A stretch of DNA of 13,138 nucleotides from JAULUH01 sp032111745 (GTDB lineage: Bacteria > Chloroflexota > Anaerolineae > JAAEKA01), in assembly GCA_032111745.1 (NCBI GenBank), contig JAULUH010000009.1, forward strand, positions 1 through 13,138, given 5' to 3'. The notes below the pieces were generated by a model. It worked only from the letters and a program-made list of their open reading frames with translations, did not search any database and had not been told where the DNA came from. The position numbers and the translations under genes are program-made. The first letter of the stretch is position 1, and each line of letters starts with the position of its first letter. This document shows, one piece after another, positions 1-6,027 of the stretch.

Positions 1-2
1 CG

Positions 3-593
3 CTGGTCTGGGAGGAGGTGGAATGGCGCCCGGAATGGGGGCCGTATAATGCCTGGGATGCGGGCCGGGAGCGGCTGGTGGCGGCAGATATGCGGGGGCA
101 CACGGTGGTGGATGGCGGCATGTTATCGAACTTCCCCATCGCCCTGTTCCTGGCGGACCGCGCGGACGTCACGGCGGTGGTGGGCCCGCCGCGGCGGGAC
201 CACGTGATTGGACTGCTGATCGACGAGGCGGTGCCGGTGCCGCGGCGGGCTGTGGGGGGTGGCGAGGCTCGGGGAGTGGACGTGGGCAGCTTGCGCACCT
301 ACCAGCGGCTGATGCGGCTGGTGAATACGGCGATGACGGCCCATGACAACATGGCGATCAGCGTGTTTGCCCGCTACGTGGTGCGGCTGCCGGCGGGCGG
401 CTATGGCACGATCCAGTTCGACATGACTGAGGCGGAGCGCACCGCGCTGGTGGACGCCGGGCGGGAGGCGATGAGGGAGTTTCTGGAGCAGCAGTCCGGG
501 GTGAGAGGGGTGCGGAGTGGCCGCGAGGAGGCGGCAGCGGACACCCTTCAGATCCTGGCCGACGACGCGGCGGCCGTGATTCTGCAGCGGTGA
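3..593 (+). CDS. Patatin-like phospholipase, C-terminal part (5' end outside window)
   Basis: The reading frame is open from the left edge to a TGA at 591-593, so about 196 C-terminal residues are visible and the start is missing. The segment VVDGGMLSNFPI (Asp codon at 111-113) is the DGG motif that carries the aspartate of the Ser-Asp catalytic dyad in patatin-like lipid acyl hydrolases. The GxSxG serine motif expected upstream is outside the window. After the motif come a region of about 80 residues, a segment reading NTAMTAHDNMA, and a helical tail ending in REAMREFLEQQ, as in stand-alone bacterial patatins. Family knowledge implies hydrolysis of phospholipid or other acyl esters; the substrate cannot be told. 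The ferritin-like gene starts 78 nt downstream on the same strand, so the two could share a transcript. The family call is firm; the cellular role is unknown. Confidence 0.85.
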   Translation: MVWEEVEWRPEWGPYNAWDAGRERLVAADMRGHTVVDGGMLSNFPIALFLADRADVTAVVGPPRRDHVIGLLIDEAVPVPRRAVGGGEARGVDVGSLRTYQRLMRLVNTAMTAHDNMAISVFARYVVRLPAGGYGTIQFDMTEAERTALVDAGREAMREFLEQQSGVRGVRSGREEAAADTLQILADDAAAVILQR

Positions 594-617
594 TGGCGGT
601 GTCGCGCATCGATTCTA

Positions 618-634
618 TTGCCCCACGAGGGCAA
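618..634 (+). promoter_or_regulatory. Short inverted repeat ahead of the ferritin-like gene (operator or leader hairpin candidate)
   Basis: TTGCCC at 618-623 and GGGCAA at 629-634 are perfect reverse complements separated by five bases. The repeat lies 37 nt before the chosen start codon at 672. It could be a two-fold operator or a small hairpin in the leader. No clear -35/-10 pair was seen between 594 and 671, so a regulatory role is only a possibility. Confidence 0.25.
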
Positions 635-671
635 ACTCGGGACAGCTCGAAAGGAGCAAAGGAGCAGCAGT

Positions 672-1097
672 ATGGACAAGCAGACCATGGTCAAGCATCT
701 GAACGAGGACCTGGCAGGTGAGCTGGGTGCCATCATCCAGTACATCACCTATGCCGCGAAGGCCACGGGACCGTACCGGCCGCAGCTGGCGCAGTTCTTC
801 CTGACGGAGGTTGCGGACGAGCAGCTGCACGCGCAGTACCTGGCCAACAAGATCGTGGCCCTGGGTGGTGAGCCCACGACGACGCCGCGGCCGGTGCCGG
901 CGGCGAAGACCAACCGGGAGATGTTGGAGGCGATCCTGGCGGCGGAGAAGGATGCGACCGCCGACTATACCCGGCGGGCCCAGGAGGCGGAGAAGCTGGG
1001 AGACAAGGGATTGATGGTGCAGCTGGAGGATATGGTCCGCGACGAGAGCGGGCATTCCGAGGAGACCGCGCGCATGCTGCAGGATTGGCCACTCTAG
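672..1097 (+). CDS. Ferritin-like diiron protein (compact, haemless bacterioferritin/Dps-like)
   Basis: This 141-residue four-helix protein carries a complete set of ferritin-type diiron ligands: Glu17, Glu50 and His53 (DEQLH) from the first helix pair, and Glu92, Glu125 and His128 (DESGH) from the second, with Tyr24 and Tyr99 nearby. Its likely role is cytoplasmic iron oxidation and storage or peroxide detoxification, by analogy with bacterioferritin and Dps relatives. The position matching the haem-ligating Met52 of E. coli bacterioferritin is Gln51, so haem binding of that type is not expected. It is shorter than bacterioferritin (about 158 residues) and appears to lack the fifth helix. 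I chose the ATG at 672 because AGGAG at 660-664 sits 7 nt before it; an in-frame upstream TTG at 618 has no such support. It may be co-transcribed with the patatin-like gene upstream. The exact subfamily is uncertain. Confidence 0.85.
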   Translation: MDKQTMVKHLNEDLAGELGAIIQYITYAAKATGPYRPQLAQFFLTEVADEQLHAQYLANKIVALGGEPTTTPRPVPAAKTNREMLEAILAAEKDATADYTRRAQEAEKLGDKGLMVQLEDMVRDESGHSEETARMLQDWPL

Positions 1098-1110
1098 GCT
1101 GTCAGCCTAG
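1094..1110 (+). repeat. Perfect inverted repeat overlapping the ferritin-like stop codon
   Basis: CTAGGCTG at 1094-1101 and CAGCCTAG at 1103-1110 are exact reverse complements around a single T. The TAG stop codon (1095-1097) lies inside the left arm. As RNA it would form a 7-bp stem with a three-base loop. No T-run follows, so it is not a classic terminator by itself. It may protect the mRNA 3' end or act together with the larger stem-loop 24 nt downstream. Confidence 0.45.
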
Positions 1111-1131
1111 TCTCGAGGCATGGCGTATGGG

Positions 1132-1188
1132 AGCCAGCCGCGGTGTCGTGTTCCGAAAGGAAGGCGACGGGCGGCTGGTTCTATTTCT
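1132..1188 (+). terminator. Likely intrinsic terminator: nested stem with GAAA tetraloop, after the ferritin-like gene
   Basis: An outer stem pairs 1132-1141 with 1171-1180: eight Watson-Crick pairs CCAGCCGC/GCGGCTGG plus one G-U and one A-U. A middle stem pairs GTCG (1145-1148) with CGAC (1165-1168). An inner stem pairs TTCC (1151-1154) with GGAA (1159-1162) and closes on GAAA, a GNRA tetraloop. The pyrimidine-rich CTATTTCT (1181-1188) follows. The placement, after the ferritin-like gene and just before a strong promoter, fits a terminator that insulates the next gene. The T-tract is imperfect and the stem is interrupted, so a structured RNA element with another role remains possible. Confidence 0.5.
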
Positions 1189-1196
1189 AGGCTCCG

Positions 1197-1225
1197 TTGA
1201 CAAATCTTTGAGCGGATGCTATAGT
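1197..1225 (+). promoter_or_regulatory. Near-consensus sigma70-type promoter for the CHAT gene
   Basis: TTGACA at 1197-1202 is a perfect -35 hexamer. After a spacer of exactly 17 bp comes TATAGT (1220-1225), which matches the -10 consensus TATAAT at five of six bases. Transcription would start near 1232, giving a leader of about 110 nt before the GTG start at 1342. The AT-rich patch stands out in an otherwise GC-rich window. It lies just after the putative terminator, so the CHAT gene is probably an independent, well-expressed unit. Confidence 0.75.
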
Positions 1226-1239
1226 ACGAGCGCCATATA

Positions 1240-1291
1240 GCCGGCCTGATGGTCCCGTTAGTATCAAGCTAACCCTCGGGTGAGTTCCGGC
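1240..1291 (+). promoter_or_regulatory. Foldable 5' leader of the CHAT gene
   Basis: Inside the predicted leader, GTTAG (1257-1261) pairs with CTAAC (1269-1273) around a seven-base loop, and CCC (1254-1256) can pair with GGG (1278-1280). An outer stem pairs GCCGG (1240-1244) with CCGGC (1287-1291). The region is upstream of the ribosome binding site. It resembles no riboswitch class that I recognise, and chance pairing in GC-rich DNA is a real alternative. Confidence 0.25.
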
Positions 1292-1341
1292 CCCCTGTTG
1301 CCAGCTTGCATCGATCCATCATTGCTCGAAGGGAGCCTGCC

Positions 1342-4300
1342 GTGATCGTCTACGAAGACTTCTCCGTCAAGATCGAGCCCAAGCGGGGTGACGTGTATCC
1401 TGTGATCGTGCTGCGCTCGCCGGCTGGCGAGGGGCGGTCGACGTTCCGCCTGCCCTTTGATCCGGCGGAGCTCGGCACGCTGCTAGTGGGTTTGGGCGAC
1501 AGCGTGCGCGGGGTTGAGCCAGCGCAGCCGGAGGCCCCGGCCGCGGCCACGCCGCAGGAGGTGGGCGATGCCCTGTTCAACGCCCTGTTCTCCGGCCCGG
1601 TGCGCTCGTTGTTGGATCGCAGCATGGGCATGATCCACGGCCAGGAGAAGGGTCTGCGCATCAAGATTCACGTCGACCCGGAAGAGCCATCGCTGGCGCC
1701 GCTATCGAGCCTGCCGTGGGAGTTCATCTACCGCAAGGACACCCACGACTTCCTCAACCTGTCCCGCTTCACCCCTATCTTGCGCTACCTGGACGTGCAG
1801 CGCCCCTACACACCGCTGCCCCTGGAGCCTCCCCTGCGCATCCTGGTGGTGATGTCCGAGCCCGAGGGTTTTGTAGGGTTGGACCTGCAGCGGGAGCGCG
1901 CGCTGATCGAGAGCACCTGGGCCCAGCAAGGCGACGTCGAGGTCGACTTCATGGAGAACGCCACCATGCTGGCCCTGCAGGACCGGCTGTCGGAGGAGAA
2001 GTGGCATGTGTTGCATTACATGGGCCACGGCGCGTTCGACGAGGCCTCAGGCCGCGGGGTGCTGGTGCTGGAGGACCAGCGGCAGCAGGGTGTGATGGTT
2101 GACGGCACCACCCTGGGTATTCTATTGCGGGACGCATCCAGCCTGCGACTGGTGTTCCTGAACGCCTGCGAGACCGCCCGCGTGGGCCAGCAGCAGGGGC
2201 TGGACCCCTTTGCCGGCGTAGCGGCGGCGATGGTGCTAGCCGGGGTGCCGGCGGTGGTGGCCATGCAGTTTCCCATCACGGACCAGGCTGCCATCCAGTT
2301 CTCGCAACGTTTCTACCCCCTGTTGGCCCGCGGCTACCCGGTGGACGAGGCCGTGGCCGAGGGGCGGCGGGCGATCCGGCTGGCCAACGCTAGCACCCTG
2401 GAATGGGGCACGCCGGTGCTGTTCATGCGCGCGCCCAACGGCGAGATCTTCAAGGTGGCCCGGAGGCGAGCCACCAGGGAGCTGGCCGAGGAGGTGAACG
2501 GCGTCGACAAGACATTGGAGCCGCTCTACCGGGCCGGCATGGAGGCCATCTGGCGGGATGACTGGGATATGGCCGTGGAGCAGTTCCAGGCTGTGGCCAG
2601 CCAACGGCCCGACTATCGGGATGTGCAGCGACGCCTGTCCGAGGCCCAGCGCCAGCAGAAGTTGCTGGAGCTATATCGCCAGGGCGAAACGGCGCTGGAG
2701 CGACAGGACTGGGCAGCTGCCGTCGTCGCGTTCACGGCCGTGCTGGACGATGAACCCGAGTATCGGGACGCCGCGGAGCGCCGGGAGCAGGCCAGGGCCG
2801 CAGAGGAGCGAGTGGCCCGGGCGGCAGCCCTGTATGCTGCGGCCGGCCGCAGCGTGAAGGCCGGTCAGTGGAAGGAGGCCCAGGACCAGTTGGCGCAGCT
2901 GCGGGCGGTCGATCCCGCTTATCCTGACCCCGAGGGCCTGGCGGGGCAGGTCGAGGCGGTGCTGGCCGCGGGCAAGCGCCCTGGCGCCGCCGCAATGGCC
3001 CCGGAACCAGCGCCGGCGCGCGTCGCGGCCGCCCAGGTGGCCGTGCCGGCGCCCCAGCCTGCCGTGCCGGCGCCCAAGCCCGCCAGGTCTCGCGGCTTCC
3101 TCAAATGGATCCTGGCCGCAGTGGGTCTTATGGCGATTGCCGTCGTCGTCAGCCTGCTACTCATCGGCGGCGGCGACGAGGGCTTTGAGGACGGCTCCAC
3201 GCCCGCGGCAGTTGCCGCCGCCCCCAGCGCCACTCCCACGGCCGTGCCGGCGCTGGGGGCATCATCCAGCCCTGAGATCGCTTCCGATGTGGCACCGCAG
3301 CTGATCACAGATTGGCCAGCCAGCGCCTACACCGGTCCCGGCACTATCTATTCCGCGGTCGGTACCACTGAGGCCGGCCAGGCCCTGGAGGTCGTTGGCC
3401 GCGACGCATCCGGTGACTGGCTGCAGGTGTGCTGCGTGGCTGGGGCAGAGGCCTGGGTGGAGGCAGACCAGGGCCGGCTGGAGGGGGAACTGGCGCAGGT
3501 GGCGATGGTCGAAGTGGCGCCGCTCGCCGCCACGCCGGAGCCCACGAGCATCCCCACTGTGGCGTCCCCCAGCGATACGCCTGAACCGGCCGCGACGCCC
3601 ACCGCGGTGCCGCCGACGGATACGCCTGAGCCGACGCCCACGCCCACGGAGGCACCGCCTACCGTGCCCATCGTCACCGCCAGTGGCGATACCAACCTGC
3701 GAGCCGGGCCGGGCACAAACTATGGTGTGGTGGGCCGGCTGACCGGCGGTGAGAGCCTCGAGGTCACCGGGCGCAACCAGGACGGTAGCTGGTGGCAAGT
3801 AGCCATCCCGGGAGGCGACCGGGGCTGGATCATTGCCAGCCGCGTGACTGCGGCCGGCCCGCTGGACGAGGTCGCCATTGTGGTCCTGCCCACCCCCACT
3901 GCTGCCCCGACCGCGGTTACCAACCTTCCGCTCCCGGGGCCGCCCGGCATGCTGGAGGATTTCGAGGCGGCCAGGACCTGGCAGCGGGGTGACGAGCCAT
4001 ACGGTCAGCTGCGCCGGACCACCGGCAGCGCCCGTAACGGTGTCTACGGTGGCGAGCTGAGCTATGACTTTGCTGCCGTGCCCGGCAATTACGTGGTCTT
4101 CGGGGCGCGGCCGTCGACCGCCATTCCAGGCGAGCCCGAGGCCATCACAGCCTGGGTGTTTGGTGATGGCTCCGGGCACTTCCTGAACGCCTGGGTGCAG
4201 GGCAGCGACGGCGAGGTGCGCTCCTACACCTTTGGGCGGATCAATCACCAGGGCTGGCAGCCCATGACGGCAGCCCTGGACGACAGCGCCGGCTGGCCCA

Positions 4301-4437
4301 ACGGCCACATCAGCGGCGCGGACAATGGGGCACTGGACTTTCCGGCCCGGCTCTATGGCCTGGTGCTGGATGGGGTGCCTGACGGCGCGGCCAGCCAGGG
4401 CACTATCTACCTGGACGATATTACGGCCACGCCCTAA
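1342..4437 (+). CDS. Transmembrane CHAT-domain (caspase-like) protease with TPR-like repeats, two SH3b domains and a C-terminal beta-sandwich
   Basis: This is a 1031-residue protein. Residues 1 to about 370 form a CHAT cysteine protease domain with its usual N-terminal extension. The catalytic pair is visible as His229 in HYMGHG and Cys276 in FLNACETA. Three TPR-like repeats of about 50 residues start near Tyr396, Tyr445 and Tyr498. An Ala/Pro linker and basic residues (PARSR) precede one membrane helix at about 589-610, so the N-terminal half should be cytoplasmic. Outside are an SH3b-like domain (about 654-714), a Pro/Thr/Glu linker, a clearer SH3b domain (about 777-837, NLRAGPGTNYGVVG) and a beta-sandwich from about 870 ending in GTIYLDDI, like carbohydrate- or ligand-binding modules. 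I chose GTG at 1342 because GGGAG (1331-1335) lies 6 nt before it; TTG at 1306 is the alternative. Inferred role: external sensing linked to internal proteolysis. The substrate is unknown. Confidence 0.85.
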   Translation: MIVYEDFSVKIEPKRGDVYPVIVLRSPAGEGRSTFRLPFDPAELGTLLVGLGDSVRGVEPAQPEAPAAATPQEVGDALFNALFSGPVRSLLDRSMGMIHGQEKGLRIKIHVDPEEPSLAPLSSLPWEFIYRKDTHDFLNLSRFTPILRYLDVQRPYTPLPLEPPLRILVVMSEPEGFVGLDLQRERALIESTWAQQGDVEVDFMENATMLALQDRLSEEKWHVLHYMGHGAFDEASGRGVLVLEDQRQQGVMVDGTTLGILLRDASSLRLVFLNACETARVGQQQGLDPFAGVAAAMVLAGVPAVVAMQFPITDQAAIQFSQRFYPLLARGYPVDEAVAEGRRAIRLANASTLEWGTPVLFMRAPNGEIFKVARRRATRELAEEVNGVDKTLEPLYRAGMEAIWRDDWDMAVEQFQAVASQRPDYRDVQRRLSEAQRQQKLLELYRQGETALERQDWAAAVVAFTAVLDDEPEYRDAAERREQARAAEERVARAAALYAAAGRSVKAGQWKEAQDQLAQLRAVDPAYPDPEGLAGQVEAVLAAGKRPGAAAMAPEPAPARVAAAQVAVPAPQPAVPAPKPARSRGFLKWILAAVGLMAIAVVVSLLLIGGGDEGFEDGSTPAAVAAAPSATPTAVPALGASSSPEIASDVAPQLITDWPASAYTGPGTIYSAVGTTEAGQALEVVGRDASGDWLQVCCVAGAEAWVEADQGRLEGELAQVAMVEVAPLAATPEPTSIPTVASPSDTPEPAATPTAVPPTDTPEPTPTPTEAPPTVPIVTASGDTNLRAGPGTNYGVVGRLTGGESLEVTGRNQDGSWWQVAIPGGDRGWIIASRVTAAGPLDEVAIVVLPTPTAAPTAVTNLPLPGPPGMLEDFEAARTWQRGDEPYGQLRRTTGSARNGVYGGELSYDFAAVPGNYVVFGARPSTAIPGEPEAITAWVFGDGSGHFLNAWVQGSDGEVRSYTFGRINHQGWQPMTAALDDSAGWPNGHISGADNGALDFPARLYGLVLDGVPDGAASQGTIYLDDITATP

Positions 4438-4446
4438 TACACCAGG

Positions 4447-4540
4447 GCACGATTTCGTTTTAGGTTTGGAGTCAAGGCTTTAGCCGGGTTTGCGCTCACG
4501 GCCCGGCTAAAACCTCGACTCCAGGGTGCAAGAATCGTGC
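4447..4540. repeat. 94-nt nested inverted repeat between convergent genes (possible bidirectional terminator)
   Basis: The outer arms GCACGATT (4447-4454) and AATCGTGC (4533-4540) are exact reverse complements. Inside, TGGAGTC (4467-4473) pairs with GACTCCA (4517-4523), GG (4476-4477) with CC (4513-4514), and TTTAGCCGGG (4479-4488) with CCCGGCTAAA (4502-4511), around a 13-base loop. GTTTTAG (4457-4463) can instead pair with CTAAAAC (4507-4513), which gives a competing fold. It lies between the ends of the CHAT gene (+) and atpB (-), where a shared terminator is expected. No T-run follows the stem on either strand, so it could instead be a small palindromic repeat element of the genome. Confidence 0.6.
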
Positions 4541-4590
4541 GCCAGCGTGGCCCGTGGTTGGATCCGTGGTGCACGTTTTGGTGCGCCGGA

Positions 4591-4606
4591 GAGCGCTGAA
4601 GCGCTC
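4591..4606 (-). terminator. Small perfect hairpin directly after atpB (operon-end terminator or repeat element)
   Basis: On the - strand GAGCGCT, TC, AGCGCTC forms a 7-bp GC-rich stem with a two-base centre, one base after the TAG stop of atpB (4608-4610). The two-base centre means the end pair must open to make a stable loop. No T-tract follows, so Rho-independent termination is doubtful. It may stabilise the mRNA 3' end, or belong to a dispersed short repeat that has run into the end of the gene. Confidence 0.4.
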
Positions 4607-4607
4607 A

Positions 4608-6026
4608 CTACGAACCCTGGCGCGCGCGCAGCTCGATGAGTTTGGTGGGGATACGGGTAAGCTCGGCGGGGGCGAAGGGGGACAGGATGTCCCAGGCCAG
4701 GTCCAGGGTATCCTCGATGGATCGATTTTCTGTGCCCTGGTGCACGAAGCGCTCCTCGAAGGTGCGGGCGAACTCCAGGTGTCGCCGGTCTTCGGTGCTG
4801 AGTCCCCCCTCCCCGATGATGGCGACCAGCCGGCGCAGGTCGCGGCCGGTGGCGTAGAAGGCGTAGAGCTGGTCGGCCAGAGCGCGGTGTTCGGCCATGG
4901 TCTTGCCCGGGCCGATGCCGGTGTTCATGAGGCGGCTGAGGCTGGGCAGGACGTCGATGGGCGGGAACACTCCCTTGCGATGCAGCTCGCGGCTGAGCAC
5001 GATTTGGCCCTCGGTGATGTAGCCGGTCAGGTCGGGGATGGGGTGGGTGATATCGTCGTCGGGCATGGTGAGGATCAGCAGCTGGGTGATGGATCCCGGG
5101 CGGCCCCGGATACGGCCGGCCCGCTCGTAAAGGCTGGCCAGGTCGGTGTACATGTAACCCGGGTAGCCGCGGCGGCCCGGCACTTCCTCGCGAGCGTTGG
5201 ACACCTCCCGCAAGGATTCGCAGTAGTTGGTCATGTCGGTCATGATCACCAGCACGTGCAAGCCCTGCTCGAAAGCCAGATACTCGGCGGTGGTCAGGGC
5301 GGCGCGCGGGGTGAGGAGCCGCTCCACGGGGGGGTCATCGGCCAGGTTCAGGAAGAGCACGGCGTGGCTGAGTGCGCCGGTGGCCTCGAGCTGGTGGCGG
5401 AAGAAGGCGGCCTCGCGATAGGTGATGCCCAGTGCCGCAAAGACGACCACGAACTCGCTGGCCTCATCCTCCCTGACGCTGGCCTGGGCGGCGATCTGGG
5501 CAGCCAGCTGGTCGGCGGGCAGGCCAAAGCCGCTGAAGATAGGCAGCTTCTGGCCGCGCACCAGGGTGTTGAGCCCGTCGATGGCGCTGATGCCGGTCTG
5601 GATGAAGTCCGAGGGGTGGGCGCGGGCGTAGGGGTTGATGGGCAGGCCGTTGACGTCCAGCACTGCGGCTGGCACTACCGGCGGTCCCCCGTCGCTAGGG
5701 GTGCCGGAGCCATCGAAGATGCGGCCCATCATGCCCAGGCCCACCGGGATGCGGGCGCGGCGGCCGCTGAAGCGGGCGACGGTGCGGGCCAGGTCCAGGC
5801 CGGCGGTGCCCTCGAATACCTGCACGATGGCCTGCTGGCCATGGATCTCGAGCACCTGGGCCAGCCGCTGGCTGCCGTCGGGCGCGATCACGGTGGCGAT
5901 CTCGCCTAGCCCTACATCTCGTACCTTCTCCAGCACCAACAGTGGCCCTGAGGCATAGCGGCCCGTGCGGTACGAGGTGGTGGTCAGGCGAGGCTGGGAC
6001 ACGGTGCCGGGGTCAGTTTCAGCCAT
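4608..6026 (-). CDS. atpB: V/A-type ATPase subunit B (non-catalytic head subunit)
   Basis: This 472-residue protein is the nucleotide-binding but non-catalytic partner of subunit A in the A3B3 head. The alpha/beta ATPase signature is visible as PPIDVLPSLS at residues 355-364. The usual P-loop is replaced by a Lys-free stretch around residues 158-168 (LPIFSGFGLPADQ), as expected for B. Other typical B segments are ISAIDGLNTLVRGQK, ITYREAAFF, MTDMTNYCESLREVS and YPGYMYTDLASLYERAGR. The length matches the family (about 460-480). The start ATG at 6026 follows the TGA of subunit A with one base between, so re-initiation by the same ribosomes is likely. The open frame continues upstream to 6296 inside atpA, but that extension is a shadow. 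It is the last gene of the operon; the classic order would place D after it. Confidence 0.96.
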   Translation of the reverse strand: MAETDPGTVSQPRLTTTSYRTGRYASGPLLVLEKVRDVGLGEIATVIAPDGSQRLAQVLEIHGQQAIVQVFEGTAGLDLARTVARFSGRRARIPVGLGMMGRIFDGSGTPSDGGPPVVPAAVLDVNGLPINPYARAHPSDFIQTGISAIDGLNTLVRGQKLPIFSGFGLPADQLAAQIAAQASVREDEASEFVVVFAALGITYREAAFFRHQLEATGALSHAVLFLNLADDPPVERLLTPRAALTTAEYLAFEQGLHVLVIMTDMTNYCESLREVSNAREEVPGRRGYPGYMYTDLASLYERAGRIRGRPGSITQLLILTMPDDDITHPIPDLTGYITEGQIVLSRELHRKGVFPPIDVLPSLSRLMNTGIGPGKTMAEHRALADQLYAFYATGRDLRRLVAIIGEGGLSTEDRRHLEFARTFEERFVHQGTENRSIEDTLDLAWDILSPFAPAELTRIPTKLIELRARQGS

Positions 6027-6027
6027 G

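Noticed and set aside
618..671. Earlier TTG start for the ferritin-like gene
   Set aside because: The added 18 residues do not fit the four-helix family, and the ATG at 672 has AGGAG 7 nt upstream.
3500..3660. Repeated ACGCC/CCGACG-type codons that could suggest a tandem DNA repeat or CRISPR
   Set aside because: They encode a Pro/Thr/Glu-rich linker (DTPEP, TPTP) within the CHAT gene. Units are irregular and there are no spacers, so this is protein-level repetition.
3262..4308. A 348-codon open frame on the - strand opposite the CHAT gene
   Set aside because: It is antisense to a gene with clear domains, and the predicted residues are Gly/Arg/His-rich with no recognisable family.
4554..5909. 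A 451-codon open frame on the + strand opposite atpB
   Set aside because: It lies wholly antisense to a firmly identified gene, and its product is low-complexity Gly/Ala/Val/Gln/His-rich, as expected from the complement of GC-rich codons. No domain or ribosome binding site was seen.
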